NCBI GenBank assembly: GCA_001931535.1
Contig: CP016211.1
Location: forward strand, 8,851,703 to 8,915,702
Direction: 5' to 3'
Source of the DNA: Minicystis rosea
GTDB lineage: Bacteria; Myxococcota_A; Polyangia; Polyangiales; Polyangiaceae
Length of the DNA stretch: 64,000 nucleotides
Of the stretch, positions 42,801 to 50,682 are shown piece by piece (position 1 is the stretch's first letter; each line of letters opens with the position of its first letter). The notes under the pieces were generated by a model, which was not told the origin of the DNA, made no database searches, and saw only the letters and a program-made list of their open reading frames with translations. The translations under genes were made by a program, and so were the position numbers.

Positions 42801-45514
42801 AGGTTCTCGTCGGTGAGGTGCGCGGGCGACACGGTCCACGTCAGGACATCCATGGTCGCGCGGCAGTCCGGGTCCGTCATGGGAGGGAGATCGACGAGCG
42901 TCTCGATCGAGCGGTCCCCGAGCTGCTGCCAGATGCGCTCGTATTCCTGCTCGACTTCCTGCTTCGTCGGGTGCGGCGACCACTGGACGCCGACGCGACG
43001 GAGGTAATCGAGACAGGCTTCGACGGCACGGTCGGCCCGATTCACGGTCGTGTGGAGAGACAGGCGCGCGCACGTGACGGCGGCCAAATCGACGAGGCTC
43101 CGGGCGCGGCGCGAGAGCGACGAGAGGCGCATTTCGGCGGCCTCCCGCGCGCCGGTCAGGTACTCGCAGTCGGCGCGATGGAGCTCGAGCGCGAAGGTGA
43201 GCTCGTATCGCCGGTCCCATCGATCTTCGGGGAGGAGCGTCGCGCCGGCCGCGAGATACTTGAGCGCCGAGACGTAAGCCGTGGAGCTCTCGGCGCGCTT
43301 GCCCGCGACGAGGTTGAGCTCGGCCACGCGCTCCCGCTCGTCCGGCGCGGTGATCAGCGCGGCGCCGCGATCGAGCTGATTGACGATCTCGAAGACCCTC
43401 TCTTCGAGCGCTTCGGGCGCGGTGTGCGCGAGGAGCAAACGGCCGATGCCGAGGTGCAATGCGGCCCGCTCCTCTTCGGGGATGAGCGAATAGGCCGCTT
43501 CCTGGATGCGGTCGTGAAGGAACTTGCACGCGCCGCCGACACAGACGACGAGCCCCGCGTGGACGGCTTCCCAGAGGTCCGTATGCATGTCCGCTTCGGA
43601 GCGGCCGTGCACCATCGAAAGGACACCGAGCTCCACGGCGCTTCCCATGCAGGCGAGTCGCTCGATCGTCTTCTGCGTGGCCGGGGGGAGCCGGCGGAGC
43701 TTGTCGACCATCAAGTCGACCACGTTGTCGGTGGAGCTCTTCAGCCGAATCTTGGCGATGTCCCAGCGAAAGGCGCGGGCGTGCTCGTCGAATGCGATCA
43801 AGCCCTCTTCATGGAGCGAGAGGAGGAATTGACCGGCGAAGAAGGGATTGCCGCCGGTCCTTTCGTGGATCAGATTCGAGAGCGGCGCGGCCTCTTCCAT
43901 GGAGCAGTGGAGCGCCTCGCCGACGAACGCGGCGAGGTGCTCGGGCAACATGGGACCGAGCAGGATGTCGGAGACCCGCCCGCCCGCGTTGCGCACCGCC
44001 GAGAGCGTGAGCGCGAGCGGGTGCGAAGCGGAGACCTCGTTGTCGCGATGAGCACCGATGACGAGGAGATGGCGCACGTCGGGGTGGGTCGTCAGCTCTT
44101 CGAGGAGCGAGAGGCTCGCCCAATCGGCCCATTGGAGATCGTCGAGGAAGATCACGAGCGGGTGCTCTCTCCGCGCGAACACCCCGATGAAGTGCCGGAA
44201 CACCAAGCGGAGCCGGTTCTGCGCTTCGGTCGGCGGCAGCTCGGGCACCGGCGGCTGTGGGCCAATCACCAGCTCGACGGGGGGAATCACATCCACGATG
44301 AGCCGCCCGTTGACGCCGAGCGCGTCGAGGAGGCGCTGCCTCCATTCGGCGATGCGCGGCTCGCTCTCGGCGAGGATCTCGAGCACGAGCTCACGAAAGG
44401 CCGAGACGAGCGTGGCATAAGGGATGTCGCGCTTGCACGACTCGAACTTCCCTCGAAGGAAGAAGGCGCGCTCCCGGACGATCGTTTGATCGAGCTCACG
44501 GACGAGGCTGCTCTTGCCGATGCCCGAATAACCCGAGACGAGCAGGAGCTCCGTGGCGCCCGTGGCGACGACGCGTTCGAAGGTGTCGTGCAAGCGCCCC
44601 ATCTCGACCGCTCGGCCAAAGAGCTTTTGCGGGAGCTGGAGTCGGCCGGTGGCGTCGTGCTCGGCCAGCGCAAACCGCTCGATCTTGCCGCTCCGATTCC
44701 ACTGCTCGAGACATCGCCCCAAGTCGTGCTCGAGCCCGCGCGCGCTCTGATAGCGGTCCTCGGGCATTTTGGAGAGGAGCTTTTGCACGATGCGCGCGAG
44801 CGTGTCGGGGATCTCGGGGACCACCTCGGCCGGCGACCGGGGCGCGCGGGCAACGTGGCAGTGGACCCATTCGACGGGATCTTTCGCTTCGAAAGGGAGC
44901 CTCGCCGTGAGCATCTGATGAAAGATGATCCCCAAAGCGTAGAGGTCGGCGCGGTCGTCGACGGCGCGGTTCATCCGCCCGGTCTGCTCGGGCGACAGAT
45001 AAGGCAAAGACCCTTCGATGATTTGCGCACGCGGCGCGGGCTGAGCCACGCGGGGGAGACGCGAGGCGAGGCCGAAGTCCGCGATCTTCACCTCACCCGT
45101 GGTGGAGCTGATGATGATGTTGCCGGGCTTCAAATCCCGGTGGACGACGCCATGCCGGTGCACGTCCGCGACCGCCTCCGCGATGCGCATGGCGAGGGGA
45201 AGGAAGCGACCCACCGTCATCGGCGCGCCGAGCAGCTCTTCGAGGGAGCGGCCGCCGAAGTTCTCCAATACGAGGGCCGGCATGCCTTGGTACGTCTCGA
45301 GCGCGAGCGGTTTGACGATGCTCTTCGCGTCGAGCAACGTCCCGATTTCGTGCTCGTGCTGGAGGCGCTCGAGGTCCTTCGGGCGGCTCAGCCGAGGGTC
45401 GAGCACCTTGAGGATCACGGGGCAGCGATCGACGTTCCTGACCGCGCGAAAGATGGTGGCGCTGCTGCCTTGGGCGAGTGACGCGATGATCGTGTACGGC
45501 GGACAGGCGGTCAT
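39860..45514 (-). CDS. Giant hybrid: Ser/Thr kinase - AAA ATPase - helical repeats - two GAF - histidine kinase
   Basis: 1884 residues. Residues 7-270 are a protein kinase (Lys36; 'VVHRDLKPGN' with Asp127; DFG Asp146). Residues about 298-500 are an ATPase of the AAA_16/PknK type with Walker A 'SGYSGIGKSSL' (Lys334) and 'VIFLDDLQWADW'. TPR-like helices fill about 690-1290. Two GAF domains span about 1300-1640. The C-terminus is a histidine kinase: His1667 in 'SHELNTPL', N-box 'NLLSNAIKF', G boxes 'DHGIGIG' and 'GLGLGLYI'. It should sense a ligand and signal by both Ser/Thr and His phosphorylation. No receiver or output gene is adjacent. Confidence 0.93.
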   Translation of the reverse strand: MTACPPYTIIASLAQGSSATIFRAVRNVDRCPVILKVLDPRLSRPKDLERLQHEHEIGTLLDAKSIVKPLALETYQGMPALVLENFGGRSLEELLGAPMTVGRFLPLAMRIAEAVADVHRHGVVHRDLKPGNIIISSTTGEVKIADFGLASRLPRVAQPAPRAQIIEGSLPYLSPEQTGRMNRAVDDRADLYALGIIFHQMLTARLPFEAKDPVEWVHCHVARAPRSPAEVVPEIPDTLARIVQKLLSKMPEDRYQSARGLEHDLGRCLEQWNRSGKIERFALAEHDATGRLQLPQKLFGRAVEMGRLHDTFERVVATGATELLLVSGYSGIGKSSLVRELDQTIVRERAFFLRGKFESCKRDIPYATLVSAFRELVLEILAESEPRIAEWRQRLLDALGVNGRLIVDVIPPVELVIGPQPPVPELPPTEAQNRLRLVFRHFIGVFARREHPLVIFLDDLQWADWASLSLLEELTTHPDVRHLLVIGAHRDNEVSASHPLALTLSAVRNAGGRVSDILLGPMLPEHLAAFVGEALHCSMEEAAPLSNLIHERTGGNPFFAGQFLLSLHEEGLIAFDEHARAFRWDIAKIRLKSSTDNVVDLMVDKLRRLPPATQKTIERLACMGSAVELGVLSMVHGRSEADMHTDLWEAVHAGLVVCVGGACKFLHDRIQEAAYSLIPEEERAALHLGIGRLLLAHTAPEALEERVFEIVNQLDRGAALITAPDERERVAELNLVAGKRAESSTAYVSALKYLAAGATLLPEDRWDRRYELTFALELHRADCEYLTGAREAAEMRLSSLSRRARSLVDLAAVTCARLSLHTTVNRADRAVEACLDYLRRVGVQWSPHPTKQEVEQEYERIWQQLGDRSIETLVDLPPMTDPDCRATMDVLTWTVSPAHLTDENLLGLVVGRMVNLCLAHGNSDSACIAYVVFGMFLGSRFNDQRKGYRFGKLGLDLLNKSGPLRFKGRVQLIFGSNVNPWSRHVHTGLSLVRRAFVAAQETGDLMYASYSRTCAITLLLVEGAPLGEVQREAEAALDLVRKAGFGLIEDTLVVQLQLVRALRGSLPEFASFDDTSFDEARFEAHLRDAQRPAFASCWYWIRKLEARLFAGHYAEAVSAAAKAQEILWTSPSFFEIADYHYYGALARAAHHDTASDRERSQILTALAAHHRQLETWAQTCPENFRNRAALVAAEIARIEGRDHDATRFYEEAIRSSRENGFVHNEAIAYETAARFYHTRGFELFADTYLREARDRYLRWGADGKVRALERIHPQLAPQKHLAPATTMAMRAEQLDLLSVTKASQTISGEIVLDKLVRTLLEVVLEQGGAERACLIVPREGGLSIEAEADLRQKGAVLHLHGSDGLLQRFPATLVHYALRTKEDVILSDAAAHAGKFAGDDYIARNKPRSILCMRIVRQAEVVGLLYLENNLLAGAFTLDRLTALSLLAMQAAISLENALLLAKEQAARAAAEDAERRAALLAEAGVLLSESLDYEETFARLGRLCVRSLADYCIIDIVEGREIRRLPAAYADPEKGPALKELERRYPPRWDSRHPAATVLRSGEPLLLPVLSDEVLRATSEDESHYRLLRDLGTRTAIVVPLVARGQTLGVITLVSGAADRRFARADLELAEEVARRAGIALDNARLYRASQEAVRARSEFLTVASHELNTPLTSLRLAVQSLCRLAPLGRTIDPQAMSKMLELVARQEMRMTKLVNDLLDVAHIEAGPLPLKLADVDLGALVREVLARFEADLSQSRCVVSIHAGAPVVGQWDRSHLDQVVTNLLSNAIKFGSGEPIEIFLDAEGGTARLAIRDHGIGIGRDQRDRIFGRFERAVSERHYGGLGLGLYICRRIVEDHGGAIRCDSRPGAGSTFIIELPITPPS

Positions 45515-45761
45515 GCGGAGGGAGCGAGGCGCGCGACGCGCTCCATGCCGGCGCCTCGAGATACGGAGATTGTCACAAACGACGAGACCTTGCCGGCGGC
45601 CTCGTCCAGCGTGATGGGCTCGCGAGCACGCTCATGGCATCCCGATGGCATGAGACCGTTGTGCGGCGGCGCCGGCCGTGTGCCAAGAGGCACGCGAAGC
45701 GCACCGCCCAGCACGGGCGCGACACCGGCCCGTCAGGCAGCGAGGCGAGCCCTTCCAGCCC

Positions 45762-46463
45762 TCACCGCTTCCGCGGCCTGAGGCCGTCGAACATCCGCGC
45801 CGTGAAGCGGCGCGCGAGCCGCTCGGGATCCGATGCGTCGAGCCCGACCCACTGCGCCAACCCGTCGAGCACCAGCACCGCGATCCCGTGCACCGAGGCC
45901 CACGCCACCATGGCCAGCTCCTGCGGGTCGCCGGCGTCGGCCTTGCCTTGCCGCTGCGCGCTCGCGATGGCGTTCACCGCCAGCGAGAACACGGCCGCCT
46001 CCGCGCTGCGCACCGTCTCCGGATGGCGCGCGGCCTCGGCGCCGAACATGACGCGAAAGCAGCCTGGGTGCTCGAGCGCGAACAGGAGATACGCGACGCC
46101 GAGCGCCTGGAACTGGAGCAAGGGATCGGGCCCCGCGCTCCGCTGCTTCTCCACGCAGCGCGCGAAGAGCGCGAGGAAGCCGTCGTGCGCCGCGGCCGCC
46201 ACGAGATCTCCTCGGCTCTCGAAGTGACGATAAGGCGCCCCATGCGTGAGCCCCGCCCGCCGCGCCGCCTCGCGCAGGCCGATGGCGCCCACGCCGTCCT
46301 CTTCGGCGATCGCCACCGCTGCGCGGATCAAGAGCTCACGCGCTCCCGGCTCGCGCTCCCGGGTCGCCGCTTCCGTGCGCCGGCGCGCCTCGGGACGCGG
46401 GCCGGCGGCTCGGCGCGCGCCGGCCTTGGTCTTGTTGACAGTGTCTACTCGCTTCCCTACCAT
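45762..46463 (-). CDS. TetR family regulator (WHG-domain-like)
   Basis: 233 residues with helix-turn-helix 'IGLREAARRAGLTHGAPYRHF'. The C-terminal part ('FRVMFGAEAARHPE') fits the WHG-type branch. ATG 46463 is used. The first codons (VDTVN) are encoded by an imperfect palindrome, suggesting an operator within the 5' end of the gene. It is divergent to the SnoaL-like/SDR pair, which it probably controls. Confidence 0.85.
   Translation of the reverse strand: MVGKRVDTVNKTKAGARRAAGPRPEARRRTEAATREREPGARELLIRAAVAIAEEDGVGAIGLREAARRAGLTHGAPYRHFESRGDLVAAAAHDGFLALFARCVEKQRSAGPDPLLQFQALGVAYLLFALEHPGCFRVMFGAEAARHPETVRSAEAAVFSLAVNAIASAQRQGKADAGDPQELAMVAWASVHGIAVLVLDGLAQWVGLDASDPERLARRFTARMFDGLRPRKR
46434..46448. 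promoter_or_regulatory. TetR operator candidate
   Basis: GTTGACAGTGTCTAC matches itself in 6 of 7 half-site positions around a central G. It lies at codons 6-10 of the tetR gene, about 93 bp upstream of the divergent SnoaL-like start. The TGACA/TGTCA core is a frequent TetR half-site pair. Confidence 0.45.
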
Positions 46464-46540
46464 GGGTGCCTGTTCATCTGCATATATCAGTCGCGATGTG
46501 ATGACATCGTCATCTCGCGCGCTCGCCGGAGGATGATCCC

Positions 46541-46921
46541 ATGCAGCGGTTTCGCCAAGCGGTGGAAGCGTTCGACCTCGATGCGCTGGAGCAGTGCCTC
46601 GCGGAGGACGTCGAGTTCCTGAGCCCGGTGGTCTTCAAGCCGTACCGCGGTCGCGCGGTCGTCGGCGCGTTGCTCCGGCGCGTCGCGGGCATCTTCGAGG
46701 ACTTCCACTACGTCGCCGAGCTGCGCGACGGTGATCAGACGGCGCTCGTGTTCCAGGCTCGCGTCGGCGATCGCGCGGTCGATGGCATCGATCTCGGGCG
46801 CGTCGATCCGGAGACCGGGCTCGTGACGCACCTCTCGGTCTTCATTCGGCCCATGTCGGGCGCGCAGGCGCTCGCGGCGGCCGTGGTCGCATCCCTCACG
46901 GAAGGTGGAGCATCGGTATGA
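46541..46921 (+). CDS. SnoaL-like / NTF2-fold protein
   Basis: 126 residues. The cone-shaped NTF2 pattern is visible: helix 'MQRFRQAVEAFDLDALEQCL', then 'LAEDVEFLSPVVFKPYRGR', and beta strands 'TALVFQARVGDRAVDGIDLG'. It probably binds a small hydrophobic ligand or acts as a simple isomerase/hydratase. GGAGGA lies 8 bases before the ATG. Its stop overlaps the SDR start (ATGA), so the two are co-translated. Confidence 0.75.
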   Translation: MQRFRQAVEAFDLDALEQCLAEDVEFLSPVVFKPYRGRAVVGALLRRVAGIFEDFHYVAELRDGDQTALVFQARVGDRAVDGIDLGRVDPETGLVTHLSVFIRPMSGAQALAAAVVASLTEGGASV

Positions 46922-47712
46922 GCAACACGTTCAAAGAAGGCCTCCTCCGCGACAAGCACGCCTTCGTCACGGGCGGCACGAGCGGCATCAACCTCGCCAT
47001 CGCCAAGCGCTTCGCGCGCGCGGGCGCGAAGGTGACGGTCATCGGGAGGAACGCGGAGCGCGCCGAGAAAGCGCGCGCCGAGCTCGTGGCCGACGGCGCG
47101 ACGGCGCTCGCGAAGACCGCCGACGTCCGCGACTACGCCGCGCTCGAGGGCGTGATCCGCGAGAGCGTCGCCGCGCACGGGCCCATCGACATCCTGGTGA
47201 ACGGCGCGGCCGGCAACTTCCCCGCGCCTGCGGTCGGCATGTCGTCGAACGGGTTCAAGGCAGTCGTCGACATCGATCTCGTGGGCACCTTCAACGCGTG
47301 TCGCGCCGCCTTCGAGCACCTTCGCAAGCCGGGTGCATCCGTGCTCTGCATCTCGGCCGGTCAAGCCTTCACGCCGGCCGTCATGCAAGCGCACGTGTGC
47401 GCCGCCAAGGCCGGCATGGATATGTTGATGCGCGTCCTCGCGATGGAGTGGGGCGGCTCGGGCGTGCGCGTGAACTCGATCGCGCCGGGCCCCATCGACG
47501 ACACCGAAGGCATGCGGCGGCTCTCGTCCACCCCGGAGCTCCGGGCCCACGTGGAGCGCACCATCCCGCTCGGCCGATACGGCACGAAGGACGAGATCGC
47601 CGAGATCGCCTTGTTCCTCGCGAGCCCCGCGGCCGCGTACATCCATGGCACCGTGATCACCGCCGACGGCGGCCACACGCTCGGCGGCTTCGGCTTGAAC
47701 CCGCTCGGTTGA
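46918..47712 (+). CDS. Short-chain dehydrogenase, 2,4-dienoyl-CoA reductase (DECR2)-like
   Basis: 264 residues. NAD(P) motif 'FVTGGTSGINLAIAKRF', 'ILVNGAAGNFPAPA' and 'VRVNSIAPGPIDDTEGMRRL' match the dienoyl-CoA reductase branch, including the 'AAGNF' and 'PGPI.dTEG' stretches. The usual YxxxK is absent: the segment reads 'QAHVCAAKAG', with His159 and Lys164, as in peroxisomal DECR2 where a His occupies the same place. It would reduce dienoyl-CoAs from unsaturated fatty acids. Co-transcribed with the SnoaL-like gene, under the TetR regulator. Confidence 0.82.
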   Translation: MSNTFKEGLLRDKHAFVTGGTSGINLAIAKRFARAGAKVTVIGRNAERAEKARAELVADGATALAKTADVRDYAALEGVIRESVAAHGPIDILVNGAAGNFPAPAVGMSSNGFKAVVDIDLVGTFNACRAAFEHLRKPGASVLCISAGQAFTPAVMQAHVCAAKAGMDMLMRVLAMEWGGSGVRVNSIAPGPIDDTEGMRRLSSTPELRAHVERTIPLGRYGTKDEIAEIALFLASPAAAYIHGTVITADGGHTLGGFGLNPLG

Positions 47713-47957
47713 ACGTCGCGACGAGACGAAGGACTGCGGGCGCCGTCTTCACCAGCACGTGATGCAGGAGGCCGCGACCGTCGTAGCGCGTCGAGGGCAT
47801 GCGGCTCATCTGCCCTGCCGAGCATCCGGCGCGCGATCATCAGCGAGACATCGACCTCTACCTGAGACATGCGCCCGTGCCGAGTCGCCGGCTTGCAGCA
47901 TGCGATGAGACACGTATGACTCCAGACCGCGCAGACGAAGCGCGGGAAGGAGGGCGC

Positions 47958-48896
47958 ATGTCCACAGCCGATCCCATCCTCGTCACGGGCGCCGCTGGAC
48001 GTGTCGGGGGCGTGGGCCAGAGCATCGTGGAGATCCTGCGCCGCCGCGATCGGCCCGTGCGCGCGCTCGTCCATCGCGAGGATGAACGAGCGGCGGCGCT
48101 GCGCGCGATGGGCGCCGAGACCGTGGTCGGCGATCTCACTTCGGCGACCGATGTGGCGCGCGCGCTTCAAGGCTGCCGTCGCATGTACTTCGGCATGAGC
48201 GTGTCACCGAGCTACCTGGAGGCTGCGGTGCTCGTGGCTGCCGTCGCCCGCGCGCGCGGCGATCTCGAGGTGCTGGTGAGCATCTCGCAGATGACCGTCT
48301 CGCAGATGAGCCTCACCCGCATGACGGACTCGGCGCAACAGCGCCTGCATTGGCTGGTGGAGCAAGTGTTGAGCTGGTCGGGCCTGCCCGTCGTGGAGGT
48401 GAGGCCCACGGTGTTTTTCGAGAGCTTCTTTTTCTCGGACTGGGCCGCCGAATCCATCGCGGACGACGGCACCCTCCGCCTGCCGTTCGGAAATGGGCGG
48501 AGCTCGCCCGTCGCTGCCTCCGACGTGGCCGAGGTGATTGCCACCATCCTGATGAGCCCCGCTGCCCACATCGGCAAGGTCTACGAGCTGACCGGGCCTC
48601 GCTCGATGGATATGAATGCTCTCGCGGCGGAGTACGAAAAAGCGCTTCACCGCGATGTGCGGTATGTCGACGTCCCGTTCGAAGAATGGCGTGATGGAGA
48701 GCTGCGGCGGCGAGGCTTGCCGGAGCATGTCTTCGGGCACCTCTCGACCATGGCCCGACTCCACGCGGACAATCGATATGATCGACTCACCCACGACGTG
48801 GAATCGATCCTCGGTCGGCCTGCGACCGCGGTGGGAGATCTCATTGCGCGGCGGGCCGATCTCTTCGGTGCGGCGCGGCCGGTGAGCCGTGGCTGA
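47958..48896 (+). CDS. NmrA-like atypical SDR, NAD(P)-binding
   Basis: 312 residues from ATG 47958, preceded by GGAAGGAGGG. N-terminal 'ILVTGAAGRVGGVGQSIVEI' is the Rossmann motif; 'VEVRPTVFFESFFFSDWA' and 'PVAASDVAEVIATIL' fit the NmrA/HSCARG group, which senses redox nucleotides or reduces small quinones. No catalytic tyrosine is evident. The gap of about 245 bases before it (47713-47957) shows no gene. Confidence 0.82.
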   Translation: MSTADPILVTGAAGRVGGVGQSIVEILRRRDRPVRALVHREDERAAALRAMGAETVVGDLTSATDVARALQGCRRMYFGMSVSPSYLEAAVLVAAVARARGDLEVLVSISQMTVSQMSLTRMTDSAQQRLHWLVEQVLSWSGLPVVEVRPTVFFESFFFSDWAAESIADDGTLRLPFGNGRSSPVAASDVAEVIATILMSPAAHIGKVYELTGPRSMDMNALAAEYEKALHRDVRYVDVPFEEWRDGELRRRGLPEHVFGHLSTMARLHADNRYDRLTHDVESILGRPATAVGDLIARRADLFGAARPVSRG

Positions 48897-48919
48897 ATCG
48901 TCGTTTGCGAGGATGCTTT

Positions 48920-48952
48920 GCGCGAGGGGCCTTGGGACATCACCCCTCGCGC
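48920..48952. terminator. Bidirectional hairpin between NmrA-like and DyP genes
   Basis: GCGCGAGGGG (48920-48929) and CCCCTCGCGC (48943-48952) form a perfect 10-bp stem with a 13-base loop, in the 84-bp gap between the convergent genes. No U-run follows, but placement and symmetry fit a bidirectional terminator. Confidence 0.65.
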
Positions 48953-48980
48953 TACCGACTCGATGTCTTCAGGGCGCGAA

Positions 48981-49868
48981 TCAGAGCCCGAGCGACGACA
49001 GATCGAGGCGTCCGTCTTTGAGCGGCGGGCACCAGTAGTAACCGCCGGAGAGCGCGCGGGTGAAACCGAGGAGCGCGTCGACGATGCCGTCCTCGCGGCC
49101 GGCCATGCGGGAGAGCACGCGCTCGAAGCGATCGAGCGACTCGCCGAAGGCCACGAAGTACAAGCCGTGCTCGCCGGCGCCGCCCCAGGGCATCGAGCGG
49201 CGCAGCATGAAGGCCGGCGGCTCGTAGCTCTCCTGCGCGGTGCGCTTCACGTGCGCGGACACGGGCGCGTCGGGCATCTCTTCGTTGCTCACGCGCTCGC
49301 GGCCGATCACCTGATCCTGCGCCGCGGGCGCGAGCGCGCGGAAGCGCTCGAGGTCGTGGCGGAACTTCTGCGCGGCCACGAAGCTCCCGCCGTCGAAGCC
49401 GGCGCCCTTGCCGGAGACGATGGCAGCGGCCACGGCCTTCTCGTCCTTGGGGTTCTCGGTGCCGTCCTCGAAGCCCGTGAGATCGAAGCCCGTGCGGTAC
49501 TTGAAGGTGAGGACCTCTTCGTCGAGACGGAAGCCCGGGCCGAGCACCTCGCGGAGCGAGAGGGCATGATCGAGGATCGCGGTGCGATCCGTGCCCGGGA
49601 GATAGGCCCACAACGCACCCTGCGTGGAGGGGAAGGCCACGCCGGGCCCGACGATCGCAGGGAATGCGCGGAGCTCGGGGATCGATGCCGCGAGCGCGCC
49701 CACGAGCGGCGCGCCGAAGCCGATCACCGAAGGCCAGTCGGCGGCCGCGTCGCGGAGGCGCAGAATCGCGGCGCGCGGATCGTGGCCGGGGACGAGGCCG
49801 AACACGAGGAAGCTTGCGTGCGGCTGCACGGGCTCGAGGATCATCGGCTGGCAGGGCGGGAGGGACAT
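48981..49868 (-). CDS. DyP-type heme peroxidase
   Basis: 295 residues. The distal motif 'GFEDGTENP' gives catalytic Asp135; the proximal heme ligand is probably His206 in 'VSAHVKRT'. Length and motif spacing fit the YfeX/class A-B DyP type. It oxidises dyes and phenolics with H2O2, or protects against peroxide. No signal peptide or Tat motif. It ends facing the NmrA-like gene and lies next to the TetR gene on the same strand. Confidence 0.92.
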   Translation of the reverse strand: MSLPPCQPMILEPVQPHASFLVFGLVPGHDPRAAILRLRDAAADWPSVIGFGAPLVGALAASIPELRAFPAIVGPGVAFPSTQGALWAYLPGTDRTAILDHALSLREVLGPGFRLDEEVLTFKYRTGFDLTGFEDGTENPKDEKAVAAAIVSGKGAGFDGGSFVAAQKFRHDLERFRALAPAAQDQVIGRERVSNEEMPDAPVSAHVKRTAQESYEPPAFMLRRSMPWGGAGEHGLYFVAFGESLDRFERVLSRMAGREDGIVDALLGFTRALSGGYYWCPPLKDGRLDLSSLGL

Positions 49869-49911
49869 CTCGCCTGGTTATCGGCCACACCGGCGCGAAT
49901 CAAGAGCTCGC

Positions 49912-50559
49912 TCAGCGAGGGATCGCGCCGCCGTGCTGGGCACCCAGGACAACCAGCTCGATCACCGCGTGGAGGTAGTCGTCGTCGACCTTCTCGTTAC
50001 AGCGCACCCGGGTCATCACCGTGCCCATCAAGATGTCGACGAGGAGGCGCGGCTCGCTCCCGGCGGGTAGCTCGCCACGCTTGACCGCGCGGTGGACGAT
50101 GTCGACCCAGAGCGTGAGGCGCTTCTCGCGGAACCCGCGCGAGAGCGCGGCCACGTCGGGGTGATCCATCTCCATCAACATCATGCGTGCGAGGGCGCGG
50201 CCCTCGGGCTTCGACACCCGCGCGACGAATGGACGCAGCAAGGCGAGGAGATCCGTGCGGAGCGCGCCGGTGTCGGGCATTTCGAAATCGGGCAGCGCGC
50301 GCGCCGTGAGCGCGGCGGTGACGAGATCCGATTTCGTCGCCCAGCGCCGATACACCGTGGTCTTGTTCACGCCTGCGACCGCGGCCACGTCTTCCATGCG
50401 CAGCGCCGCATAGCCGACGCGCGCGAGCTCGCGTACGGTGGCGTCGATCACGTCCCGCACGACGCGCTCGCTGCGCCCGCCTACGCGCGCGCCATGCTGC
50501 CCCGTACGACGGCGCGGTTCGTCTGCAGAATCTGTTGTCTCGTCCACATCGGCTTCCAT
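49912..50559 (-). CDS. TetR family regulator of the efflux operon
   Basis: 215 residues with helix-turn-helix 'RMEDVAAVAGVNKTTVYRRW'. The C-terminal half is helical, as in TetR_C_16-type proteins. Divergent to hlyD-like and mfs genes across a 123-bp gap that holds two copies of the same inverted repeat, the probable operators. ATG 50559. Confidence 0.9.
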   Translation of the reverse strand: MEADVDETTDSADEPRRRTGQHGARVGGRSERVVRDVIDATVRELARVGYAALRMEDVAAVAGVNKTTVYRRWATKSDLVTAALTARALPDFEMPDTGALRTDLLALLRPFVARVSKPEGRALARMMLMEMDHPDVAALSRGFREKRLTLWVDIVHRAVKRGELPAGSEPRLLVDILMGTVMTRVRCNEKVDDDYLHAVIELVVLGAQHGGAIPR

Positions 50560-50573
50560 GGACGACGATTATG

Positions 50574-50588
50574 GCAACGCATGGTTGC
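50574..50588. promoter_or_regulatory. TetR operator candidate 1 (GCAAC-N5-GTTGC)
   Basis: GCAAC at 50574-50578 and GTTGC at 50584-50588 with the spacer GCATG. Centre at 50581, 22 bases upstream of the tetR start. Identical arms to the site at 50615-50629. Confidence 0.65.
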
Positions 50589-50614
50589 GTTTGCCAGTGC
50601 CTGTGTTACTTGTC

Positions 50615-50629
50615 GCAACAATCGGTTGC
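50615..50629. promoter_or_regulatory. TetR operator candidate 2 (GCAAC-N5-GTTGC)
   Basis: GCAAC at 50615-50619 and GTTGC at 50625-50629, spacer AATCG. Centre at 50622, 41 bp (four helical turns) from the first, in the promoter region of the efflux genes. Matching arms with different spacers argue for a real binding site. Confidence 0.65.
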
Positions 50630-50682
50630 CTTAGCTCCGCCGGACGAGCCGGACGCGCGCAGGCGACCGCATTCGAGCGAGC

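Noticed and set aside
41675..45481. A 1268-codon plus-strand open frame across most of the giant kinase gene
   Set aside because: It is antisense to a fully recognisable kinase/ATPase/GAF/histidine-kinase gene; the long frame comes from high GC codon bias, and its translation is a low-complexity Arg/Glu/Asp/Ala mix with no domain.
47713..47957. Possible N-terminal extension of the NmrA-like gene
   Set aside because: A GTG/ATG-started frame extends upstream to 47799, but the strong ribosome site and Rossmann start place the real start at 47958.
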